A stretch of DNA of 5,441 bases. It comes from Blastocatellia bacterium (lineage in GTDB: Bacteria > Acidobacteriota > Blastocatellia > Pyrinomonadales > Pyrinomonadaceae). This document shows positions 1 to 4,907 of this stretch, in pieces. The notes below the pieces were generated by a model, which saw nothing but the letters and a program-made list of their open reading frames with translations, had not been told where the DNA came from and made no database searches. Position numbers and translations under genes: made by a program. Where the stretch lies: positions 1-5,441 of the forward strand of contig PSRF01000188.1 in assembly GCA_003175865.1 (NCBI GenBank). The letters are read 5' to 3'. Position 1 is the stretch's first letter. Each line of letters starts with the position of its first letter.

Positions 1-1391
1 TACTTCTTACTCTCGACAAATGATTCGTCGAACCGACCCAATATGTCCAACAAGTGTGAATAATAGAGATGAGCTCGAGCATAGCTGGGATTCAGTTCAA
101 TGGCCTTTTTAATTTCTCGTTCGGCGCCCGAAAAGTCCCAGTCATCGTAAAGAATAACTTGCGCCAACGCAGCATGAGCTTCGCCCAGTTGAGGATCAAG
201 CGAGAGAGCCTTCGTGGCGAACTCTTTTGCCCGACTACGTGCTTCCTTCTGGGGAGGCAGTCCTTCCCATCCGAGTCCAGTTGGTATCACATACGCATCG
301 GCGAGCCCGGCATAAGCAAGGGCGTAGCCAGGATCTTTCTTGATCGCTTCCTCGAAAAACTGAATAGCTTCCCTCGTTCCATCCGGCGTCCACTTTTCCC
401 ACGCATACCGGCCCTTCAAGTAAAGATTGTTAGCCTCTGGGTTGTCGGTATGTACATAAGTTAATCGCTCTTTCGACTCCCGGCTCAGCCTTAATCGAAG
501 CTTTTCCGAGACATCAAGTGGAATCTCTCGCTGCACAGCAAGAAGGTCGGACAATTTGCGTTCGTATTGTTCCCCCCAGATATGCGTATTGTCCTTAGCG
601 TTTACCAATTCAAGACTGATAGTCAAATTATCACTTCGCCTAACCAAACGGCCCGTCAGCAAAGCCTCAACGCTGAGCTCAGGTCCAATAGTCCGAGGAT
701 CAATTTGCCGATCTTTGTAGTGGACTACGGCAGTACTCGAAATGACTCTTAGATTGGGTAGTTGTGATAGACGGTCGATAATATTGTCGGTAATTCCATC
801 AGCAATGTAGTCAGTGTCAGGATCCGAATCAACACTAACAAGTGGGAGGACCGCGATTGACCCAATCGCCTTCGCATCAACCGTGGTTTGATGGCGTGAG
901 ACGTAGAACAAAAGAATCCCGACGATTATGGCAACCAGGATCAGCACACTTCCGATCGTCGCAAAGACAACCTTCATAAGGCCCTTCACTGGACCAACGA
1001 GAGGGCCCACGTTCGAAGCGGACGGCGTCTTAGGAACGTCGGCTTTAGTTACTTTTGTTTCATTACTTATTGAGGCGGGATCTTTCTCTACCTTTGCGAT
1101 CAGGCGATAACCGCTTCGGGGAATCGTTTGGATGTAGTGAGGCTCTTTACTCTGGTCCTTAAATGCCTTCCGCAACTCGGATATCGATCGCGTCAAGACA
1201 TCATCGGTAACAAACGTATCCCTCCAAACAGTGCGGATGAGCTCTTCTTTGGTGACCACATCACCAGCGTGCTCAACAAGGCAGAGCAGCACCTGCATCA
1301 CTTTTGGCTCAACCCTACTCGACTGTTCGCTGCCGGTGATGTTGTTAAGCTCTGACTCGATGAGGAACTCGCCGACCCGGAATTTGTTCAC
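1..1391 (-). CDS. CadC-like membrane-anchored winged-helix transcriptional regulator with TolB-like and TPR domains (3' partial)
   Basis: This open frame of 463 codons starts at GTG and runs off the left edge without a stop. Residues about 5-100 form an OmpR/PhoB-type winged helix (Trans_reg_C), with the family signatures EPKVMQVLLCL, TKEELIRTVW, DDVLTRSISELRKAF and YIQTIPRSGYRL. A linker leads to one membrane helix at about 141-163. Next is a TolB/FlgO-like periplasmic domain at about 176-300 (IGSIAVLPL, DYIADGITDNII, HIWGEQYER). From about 317 there are TPR-like repeats (YLKGRYAWEKWT, YALAYAGLADAY, GEAHAALAQ). Family knowledge: such proteins bind DNA through the cytoplasmic N-terminus and probably sense an extracytoplasmic signal through the C-terminal part. 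No receiver domain is visible, so it is a one-component regulator. The GTG start is chosen because GGAGG lies 7 nt upstream. Relatives are often 600-750 residues, so a C-terminal TPR portion is probably missing. Target genes cannot be read from the sequence. Confidence 0.93.
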   Translation of the reverse strand, partial: MNKFRVGEFLIESELNNITGSEQSSRVEPKVMQVLLCLVEHAGDVVTKEELIRTVWRDTFVTDDVLTRSISELRKAFKDQSKEPHYIQTIPRSGYRLIAKVEKDPASISNETKVTKADVPKTPSASNVGPLVGPVKGLMKVVFATIGSVLILVAIIVGILLFYVSRHQTTVDAKAIGSIAVLPLVSVDSDPDTDYIADGITDNIIDRLSQLPNLRVISSTAVVHYKDRQIDPRTIGPELSVEALLTGRLVRRSDNLTISLELVNAKDNTHIWGEQYERKLSDLLAVQREIPLDVSEKLRLRLSRESKERLTYVHTDNPEANNLYLKGRYAWEKWTPDGTREAIQFFEEAIKKDPGYALAYAGLADAYVIPTGLGWEGLPPQKEARSRAKEFATKALSLDPQLGEAHAALAQVILYDDWDFSGAEREIKKAIELNPSYARAHLYYSHLLDILGRFDESFVESKK

Positions 1392-1398
1392 TGGACAA

Positions 1399-1403
1399 CC
1401 TCC
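1399..1403 (-). promoter_or_regulatory. Ribosome-binding site of the CadC-like regulator
   Basis: GGAGG on the minus strand lies 7 nt before the GTG at 1391. It is the only strong Shine-Dalgarno nearby and fixes the start, which also puts the winged-helix domain at its normal distance from the N-terminus. Confidence 0.85.
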
Positions 1404-1428
1404 GGTCTGAAGCTGAAGGATGGGCCAG

Positions 1429-1456
1429 AGTATAGCTTTCAGACTCGAGGTTGCAA
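1429..1456 (-). promoter_or_regulatory. Candidate sigma70-type promoter of the CadC-like regulator
   Basis: On the minus strand there is a TTGCAA (-35-like, 4 of 6 matches to TTGACA) at 1451-1456. A 16-nt spacer separates it from TATACT (-10-like, 5 of 6 matches to TATAAT) at 1429-1434. Transcription would begin near 1422, giving a leader of about 30 nt before the GTG. This rests on consensus matching only. Confidence 0.45.
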
Positions 1457-1533
1457 AGGTGGATTATCGATTGCACCCATGTAATAAAGATTGCGGACCA
1501 GGAGAAAAAGTGGGAAGTGATGCGTTTGATTTC

Positions 1534-1626
1534 CTCTGCGCAACCTCTGCGCTCTCTGCGTCTCAGCGGTAATACATTCACAAAGCAAAACCGCCGAGGC
1601 GCAGAGGACGCAGAGCTTGCGCAGAG
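1534..1626. repeat. Dispersed-type inverted repeat with CTCTGCG arms
   Basis: Two 37-nt arms (1534-1570 and 1590-1626) are complementary at 32 of 37 positions, with a 19-nt AT-rich loop between them. Each arm carries three CTCTGCG units (CGCAGAG in the other arm) at roughly 9-11 nt spacing, and the loop-side ends are GCGGT and ACCGC. This architecture of CGCAGAG-type units around an AT-rich loop resembles noncoding repeats I recall from Acidobacteriota and other environmental bacteria. It lies between the stop of the TPR gene and the promoter of the regulator. No U-run follows on the minus strand, so it is not a canonical terminator, although the RNA hairpin could protect the 3' end of the TPR mRNA. 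Confidence 0.85.
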
Positions 1627-1652
1627 AATAGTTTCAAGCTGCCCAGACCAGA

Positions 1653-2558
1653 TTAACGCATTTGACGAGTTAGGCGTTTTCTTGCGATCTGCATTCTATT
1701 GTCGAGCGACGGCTTTAGCGAAGGATCGAGTTCAAGACACTTCGCGAAGTCTTTGGCTGATTCCGAATCACGACCGAGAACCAAATACACTATTCCGCGG
1801 TTCAGATAGACGTCCGCCCTATCAGGATTGAGAAGTATGGCCTGTTGGTAACTTGTGAGTGCTTGTTCGAATTCATTCAACCCGAAATAGGCAGTGCCTC
1901 GATTGACATAAGCATCGTCAAACTTTGGTGACAGTTTGATCGCTTGATCGTAATCAGCGGCTGCTGAGATAAGATCACCTTTCGTCATTTGCAGAACTCC
2001 GCGATTGTAATAAGCGTTTGCGAGCTTCGGGTCCAAGTCAATGGCGCGATTTTGATCCTGAAAGGCTGCATCAACATCTCCCTTTGCTGCTAAAGCGACT
2101 CCACGATTGGTATAGGCATCTGCATACTGTCGATCAATCTGAATAGCGCGATTCCAATCGCTGATGGCTTCATCGCTCCGACCTCTGGAGAAATAGATGA
2201 GCGCTCGATGATTGTAAGCAGGAGCGTAGCGAGGCTTGAGATTGATCACCGTGCTGTAATCAACCAGGGCGGCGTCGGGATTTCCTCGTGCCTCGAGGAG
2301 GCGCCCACGATTGAAATGCGCCATCACCGAGGTGGGGTTGAAGGTTATGACTATATTGTAGTCGCGGATTTTCCGATCAAGAGTTTCTTCAGTTAAGCCT
2401 TCGGTCTCGGTCTCAACATATACAGGAGCCGTAGTCTTCAAGCGAGGTTGGCCCTGCCCAGGCACAGCCAAGGCCGGCATCAAGCCTAATGTCAGCAGTA
2501 AGGGCCAGCGGATTGAGAACAGCGATAGTAGCTGACTTTGTACAGTTTGATGTTGCAT
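1653..2558 (-). CDS. Secreted tetratricopeptide-repeat (TPR) protein
   Basis: The protein is 301 residues. Residues about 17-37 form a hydrophobic signal-peptide-like segment (WPLLLTLGLMPALA) followed by a Pro/Gly-rich stretch, suggesting export. After a short acidic linker come six consecutive 34-residue TPRs at about 76-109, 110-143, 144-177, 178-211, 212-245 and 246-279. Most carry the N-R-G core and end in a [DN]P- or KP-like turn (AYTNRGVAL, AYYNRGVLQ, VYLNRGIVY). The tail is short and basic. No catalytic domain is present, so the likely role is protein-protein interaction in the periplasm or outside the cell; partner unknown. I chose the ATG at 2558 because AAGGAG lies 6 nt upstream. 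A GTG 33 nt further out would add 11 hydrophilic residues, lacks a ribosome-binding site and would bury this one. The gene is separated from the downstream regulator by 261 bp, so it is probably its own unit. Confidence 0.9.
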   Translation of the reverse strand: MQHQTVQSQLLSLFSIRWPLLLTLGLMPALAVPGQGQPRLKTTAPVYVETETEGLTEETLDRKIRDYNIVITFNPTSVMAHFNRGRLLEARGNPDAALVDYSTVINLKPRYAPAYNHRALIYFSRGRSDEAISDWNRAIQIDRQYADAYTNRGVALAAKGDVDAAFQDQNRAIDLDPKLANAYYNRGVLQMTKGDLISAAADYDQAIKLSPKFDDAYVNRGTAYFGLNEFEQALTSYQQAILLNPDRADVYLNRGIVYLVLGRDSESAKDFAKCLELDPSLKPSLDNRMQIARKRLTRQMR

Positions 2559-2564
2559 TTTCGG

Positions 2565-2570
2565 CTCCTT
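2565..2570 (-). promoter_or_regulatory. Ribosome-binding site deciding the TPR-protein start
   Basis: AAGGAG on the minus strand is 6 nt before the ATG at 2558. It favours this start over the upstream in-frame GTG at 2591. Confidence 0.85.
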
Positions 2571-2577
2571 CTTGAAG

Positions 2578-2593
2578 TGGTGAATGTTCACCA
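2578..2593. promoter_or_regulatory. 16-bp inverted repeat in the TPR-gene leader (candidate operator)
   Basis: TGGTGAA-TG-TTCACCA is a perfect 7-bp inverted repeat with a 2-nt centre. It lies 7 nt upstream of the TPR gene's Shine-Dalgarno on the minus strand. The size fits a dimeric helix-turn-helix repressor site, but binding is an inference. As RNA it would need a longer loop than 2 nt to fold, which favours a DNA-level role. Confidence 0.4.
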
Positions 2594-2719
2594 GCAGGAA
2601 ACCGGTTCTTTGCCGAGGAAGTACTGAAGACTGAGTGAGGTTTTGCCGATGAATTCGTGAAGTTGCGTGAGCGGCTGGTTTTACTGGCCTGACTAACGCA
2701 GGATCGCGAGGTTTGCTCC
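2594..2719. other. Noncoding stretch upstream of the TPR gene, no feature recognised
   Basis: I see no coding frame and no convincing -35/-10 pair in either direction. A promoter for the TPR gene is expected here or within about 100 bp, but none matches the sigma70 consensus well. Confidence 0.5.
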
Positions 2720-2765
2720 CGGCAGAGCGAGATATTTAGCCGTAGGACTGACTAAAGCTCTGCCG
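2720..2765. repeat. Stem-loop with a 9-bp perfect stem
   Basis: CGGCAGAGC (2720-2728) pairs perfectly with GCTCTGCCG (2757-2765) around a 28-nt loop. No gene occupies this stretch. Together with the hairpin at 2814-2830 and the tRNA-like end at 2865-2913, it suggests a structured transcript or the remains of one. No known RNA family was recognised. Confidence 0.45.
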
Positions 2766-2813
2766 CGGACTTCGGCGCAAGGAGTTTAATGAAGGGCTCT
2801 CGCAAGAAACATG

Positions 2814-2830
2814 TCACTCCTCGGGAGTGA
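2814..2830. repeat. Short perfect hairpin TCACTCC-TCG-GGAGTGA
   Basis: A 7-bp perfect stem encloses a 3-nt loop. It sits in the noncoding stretch before the tRNA-like end. There is no T-run after it in either direction, so it does not look like an intrinsic terminator. Confidence 0.45.
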
Positions 2831-2864
2831 ACGAAACGTAAGGAAACGCAAAGGAGGGCCCGGT

Positions 2865-2913
2865 TGAGATTCGTAACTTAGAAGGTGCCGGTTCAATTCC
2901 GGCGTCGACTCCA
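2865..2913 (+). other. tRNA-like 3' end: T-arm plus acceptor-like sequence (tRNA/tmRNA remnant or att-like site)
   Basis: GCCGG-TTCAATT-CCGGC (2887-2903) is a perfect 5-bp stem with a 7-nt loop matching the T-loop consensus TTCRANY. It is followed by GTCGACTCCA, ending in the CCA expected of a mature 3' end. Just upstream, TTCGTAA (2870-2876) followed by CTTAG and AAGGT resembles the anticodon loop, 3' anticodon stem and variable loop of tRNA-Thr with a CGU anticodon. The anticodon stem pairs only poorly, and only with an 8-nt loop. The acceptor side is one nucleotide short. No D-arm or complementary 5' acceptor strand (AGTCGAC-like) was found upstream, so this is not an intact tRNA. It could be a pseudo-tRNA, the 3' part of a divergent tmRNA, or a tRNA 3' half left by integration. 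Confidence 0.4.
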
Positions 2914-2993
2914 CGTAATCTAACTCCAATTACTCCTAACCCAAACTGATCTCTGGTGACCAGAACGGCGGCGGTCATTCAATTAACGAAACT
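2914..2993. other. Noncoding stretch with a small 13-bp palindrome
   Basis: No gene is seen. TCTGGT-G-ACCAGA at 2952-2964 is a perfect 6+1+6 palindrome. It is too short and isolated to assign a role. Confidence 0.4.
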
Positions 2994-3012
2994 AGCAGGC
3001 GGGACGCCTGCT
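2994..3012. repeat. REP-like palindrome AGCAGGCG-GGA-CGCCTGCT
   Basis: This is a perfect 8-bp inverted repeat with a 3-nt loop. From memory, GCAGGCGGGACGCCTGC-type palindromes are abundant in intergenic DNA of Acidobacteriota and Verrucomicrobia, where spurious ORFs across them read as ...RAGVPPA.... Exactly that string appears when the minus strand is translated here. The element is noncoding. Confidence 0.75.
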
Positions 3013-3018
3013 CTTCCA

Positions 3019-3118
3019 GTATTAGATGTTCGCGTTTGGAATGGGAACGCAGCGACTGTTTGACGTCTGATGGATTGACAACAACCTGAAAACAGTCGCT
3101 TCGGTCCTGTTCTAATAC
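3019..3118. repeat. Nested inverted repeats, about 100 bp
   Basis: An outer 8-bp pair, GTATTAGA (3019-3026) and TCTAATAC (3111-3118), encloses an inner 11-bp perfect pair, AGCGACTGTTT (3051-3061) and AAACAGTCGCT (3090-3100). The inner loop is 28 nt. The unpaired segments between inner and outer stems differ in length (24 versus 10 nt). It lies next to the REP-like palindrome and may be part of the same composite noncoding element. Confidence 0.65.
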
Positions 3119-3220
3119 CTCCTTCAGTCTCGAAGACTCCGAGATCCTGGAACATCAGTGTACCACCACGGATTGAGCAACTCTTCGCTACTCGAGCGCT
3201 TCTCACCTGACGAGTTTTTA

Positions 3221-3241
3221 TTGTTTGCGGTCGTCAAACAA
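3221..3241. promoter_or_regulatory. 7-bp inverted repeat upstream of the aldo/keto reductase gene
   Basis: TTGTTTG-CGGTCGT-CAAACAA is a perfect inverted repeat with a 7-nt spacer. It lies about 90 bp before the reductase start, where a promoter is expected. A weak -35/-10 pair (TTGTTT at 3221, TAAAGT at 3244, 17-nt spacer) overlaps it. It may be a regulator site; function is inferred from position only. Confidence 0.35.
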
Positions 3242-3285
3242 GTTAAAGTTCAGCCATTCAATTGTCCCCGGTCAGAGTCACAGCC

Positions 3286-3314
3286 TCGCAAAAGTTAACG
3301 GCGTTAACTTGCGA
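3286..3314. promoter_or_regulatory. Strong palindrome directly before the reductase ribosome-binding site (candidate operator or leader hairpin)
   Basis: AAGTTAACG-G-CGTTAACTT (3292-3310) is a perfect 19-bp palindrome with two GTTAAC cores. Pairing extends outward to TCGCAA (3286-3291) and TTGCGA (3309-3314) if two extra A bases on the left are bulged out. It ends 1 nt before the AAGGAGG of the reductase. It could be a dimeric regulator's operator in the leader, or an RNA hairpin controlling access to the ribosome-binding site. There is no T-run, so it is not an intrinsic terminator. Confidence 0.6.
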
Positions 3315-3315
3315 A

Positions 3316-3322
3316 AAGGAGG
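3316..3322 (+). promoter_or_regulatory. Ribosome-binding site of the aldo/keto reductase
   Basis: AAGGAGG lies 8 nt before the ATG at 3331. This selects that ATG over an in-frame TTG at 3262, which has no Shine-Dalgarno and would place the Tat motif too far from the N-terminus. Confidence 0.9.
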
Positions 3323-3330
3323 GAACGGTC

Positions 3331-4281
3331 ATGTCTAAACTGAATCGGCGAGAATTTGTCGGGACCGCAGTCGCAGCAACTGGTGCGTGCGTTGTCGGTG
3401 GTGTTGCCGTCGACAATCTAATGCGAGCAAAGCCGGTCGAGAGTGCGCCGGCATTCATCATCGATCGTTCCATCAAAAATCCAGGCGATCAGGTGCGACT
3501 AGGCAGAAGCGCAGTAAAAGTGTCCGTTGTCGGGATTGGCACCGGCAGCATTGGTTACGGTCGTCATTCGAATCAAACTCGTCTGGGCCAGGACAACTTC
3601 ACCAAACTCATGCGCCATTCGCTGGACCAGGGAATCAACTTCTTCGATCTTGCCGATGCTTATGGGTCACATACACCTTTCAAATTGGCCATGAAGGGTG
3701 TTCCACGTGATCGATATGTCATCCAAACCAAATCTGACAGCCGCAACGGCCAATTTGTACGTGAAGACATCGACCGCTTTCTGAGAGAACTTGAGACTGA
3801 TTACATTGATTCGCTGATCATCCATCACGTCACCATTGCTGATTGGCCCACACGTTACCGCGAAGTGATGGATGTGTTCTCCGACGCAAAGAAGCAAGGC
3901 AAGATTCGCGCGTGCGGAATTACGTGTCACGATTTTGGTGCACTGCAGTCTGCGGCCGCAAGCGATTGGGTTGAGATCAATCAAGTCCGTTGGAACCCAC
4001 GCGAGTCGCACATGGACGGTAACGTCGAAACAATGCGTTCGTTATTCAGCAAGATGCGCGCGAAGGGACAGGGGATGATCGGGATGAAGGTCGTTGGACA
4101 AGGGGACATCGTCGATGGTGATCGCGCTTTATCACCAGCAGATTGTTTCAAGTTTCAGGTTGAGTCGGGAGTTGTGGATGCGTTTGTAGTGGGCGTTGAA
4201 AGCATTAGTCAGATCGATCAACTGCTGAGTGGAACAAAGCTGGCCCTGAATGAAGTCGGATATCGGGTGATGGCTGCGTAA
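3331..4281 (+). CDS. Aldo/keto reductase family oxidoreductase with Tat signal peptide
   Basis: The protein is 316 residues. The N-terminus has a twin-arginine motif (NRREFVG, R6-R7) followed by a moderately hydrophobic stretch to about residue 27. A possible signal-peptidase site follows APA near residue 40. This predicts folded export by the Tat route, consistent with a preloaded nucleotide cofactor. The reductase barrel starts at about 52 (RLGRSAVKVSVVGIGTGSIG). The catalytic tetrad looks intact: Asp106 and Tyr111 in FDLADAYG, Lys134 in IQTKSD, and His165 in SLIIHH. Later segments (GKIRACGITCHD, QVRWNPR, AFVVGVESISQIDQLL) match the normal C-terminal half. By family this would be an NAD(P)H-dependent carbonyl or sugar oxidoreductase; the substrate cannot be told. 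The gene stands alone on the plus strand, and its start is fixed by the ribosome-binding site. A large palindrome just upstream suggests specific regulation. Confidence 0.93.
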   Translation: MSKLNRREFVGTAVAATGACVVGGVAVDNLMRAKPVESAPAFIIDRSIKNPGDQVRLGRSAVKVSVVGIGTGSIGYGRHSNQTRLGQDNFTKLMRHSLDQGINFFDLADAYGSHTPFKLAMKGVPRDRYVIQTKSDSRNGQFVREDIDRFLRELETDYIDSLIIHHVTIADWPTRYREVMDVFSDAKKQGKIRACGITCHDFGALQSAAASDWVEINQVRWNPRESHMDGNVETMRSLFSKMRAKGQGMIGMKVVGQGDIVDGDRALSPADCFKFQVESGVVDAFVVGVESISQIDQLLSGTKLALNEVGYRVMAA

Positions 4282-4356
4282 AGCTCTTTGCAGATCAGGC
4301 ACGAGTGGTTCATGAAATTCTGACGGGGACTGCGGCCCTTGTTCGTACTCAGTTAA

Positions 4357-4848
4357 TCATGAACTCCTACGCCTGTGGTTCGTTGCCCTTCCTTTCAACC
4401 GCGGAAATACAAACCACAGACTCACGAAAAGAAGTAAAAAGAAGCAAGAGAGCAGTCCACTTAGCAATCCATTATGCAAAATCAGGGTTGCGATCAGATA
4501 AACATCCAGACAGATCGCGACCATTAACGGAAACATCGATAAAACCAACAATAGCGTTGCTACTTCGATAAAGGCGGCATCCACTAGTCTTGGACCAGTC
4601 AACCGATGGTAAGCTGCCGGAGTCATTACCAACGCAATTGAGATTAAGATCAGACCGATAGCTCCGAGGTGAAGCTTTTGTTGAATATGGGTGAGTTTCT
4701 CACTAAACGTGGTGTTGAAAACGGCTATGAGTTGAAAGCCAAAGAGCGCCTGAATGCCTGGGAGAACCATCCGACACTCTTCAAGTAGGTGAGTTATAGC
4801 ATCAGCTAAAGATAATTCTTCTTTGCCAATCTCATCACTATTCTTCAC
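4357..4848 (-). CDS. DUF6328-like four-helix membrane protein
   Basis: The protein is 163 residues. A charged N-terminal segment (about 1-26) is followed by four hydrophobic helices at about 27-46, 61-80, 96-123 and 127-148, then a basic tail (RATNHRRRSS). The motif LLEECRMVLPGIQALFGFQL followed by MTPAAYHRL matches my memory of DUF6328, small inner-membrane proteins of unknown function. The positive tail suggests a cytoplasmic C-terminus. The start is GTG; its ribosome-binding site is weak, but no ATG, GTG or TTG lies further upstream in frame before the preceding gene. It converges with the reductase gene, leaving 75 bp between the two stops. It may be co-transcribed with the gene 59 bp upstream. 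An 8-bp inverted repeat (GTTCATGA 4308-4315, TCATGAAC 4357-4364) spans the convergent gap and overlaps the stop codon. Confidence 0.82.
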   Translation of the reverse strand: MKNSDEIGKEELSLADAITHLLEECRMVLPGIQALFGFQLIAVFNTTFSEKLTHIQQKLHLGAIGLILISIALVMTPAAYHRLTGPRLVDAAFIEVATLLLVLSMFPLMVAICLDVYLIATLILHNGLLSGLLSCFFLLLFVSLWFVFPRLKGRATNHRRRSS

Positions 4849-4883
4849 AAACCGCTTATCGCAAATATTGTTGACAAGATACT

Positions 4884-4895
4884 CACTAAATAGTG
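4884..4895. promoter_or_regulatory. Small inverted repeat in the gap before the DUF6328-like gene
   Basis: CACTA-AA-TAGTG lies in the 59-bp gap between the two minus-strand genes. It is short and could be chance. No clear promoter accompanies it; a TTGTCA resembling a -35 occurs nearby on the minus strand, but without a matching -10. Confidence 0.2.
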
Positions 4896-4907
4896 CCAGT
4901 TTTAAGG

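Noticed and set aside
69..464. Plus-strand ORF of 131 residues, plus others at 567-752, 928-1110 and 1128-1355
   Set aside because: All lie antisense to the well-supported CadC-like regulator and have no recognisable domains.
1451..1831. 126-residue plus-strand ORF
   Set aside because: It runs across the CTCTGCG inverted repeat and antisense to the 3' end of the TPR gene, with no protein-like features of its own.
2559..2591. Upstream GTG start for the TPR protein
   Set aside because: There is no ribosome-binding site before it, while AAGGAG lies at the ideal distance from the ATG at 2558.
2781..2800. Resemblance of GGAGTTTAATGAAGGGCTC to the start of 16S rRNA
   Set aside because: The similarity is short and imperfect, and none of the following 16S sequence is present.
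2550..2913. Complete one-piece or permuted tmRNA
   Set aside because: The T-arm and CCA fit, but I found no matching 5' acceptor strand, no TTCGAC D-loop segment and no tag frame ending in small hydrophobic residues. It is kept only as an alternative for the tRNA-like end.
2979..3206. 75-residue minus-strand ORF ending in ...RAGVPPASFVN
   Set aside because: It is translated straight through the REP-like palindrome and nested inverted repeats, has no ribosome-binding site and contains the typical artefact string of this repeat class.
3190..3219. Possible intrinsic terminator: ACTCG...CGAGT followed by a T-run
   Set aside because: The stem is only 5 bp with a 16-nt loop, and no plus-strand gene upstream needs a terminator. 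It would matter only if the 2600-2913 stretch is transcribed.
3262..3330. Upstream TTG start for the aldo/keto reductase
   Set aside because: There is no Shine-Dalgarno at this TTG. It would translate through the palindrome and the real ribosome-binding site, and would bury the Tat motif 28 residues in.
4305..4571. 88-residue plus-strand ORF downstream of the reductase
   Set aside because: It is mostly antisense to the 3' half of the DUF6328-like gene, with no ribosome-binding site and no recognisable features.
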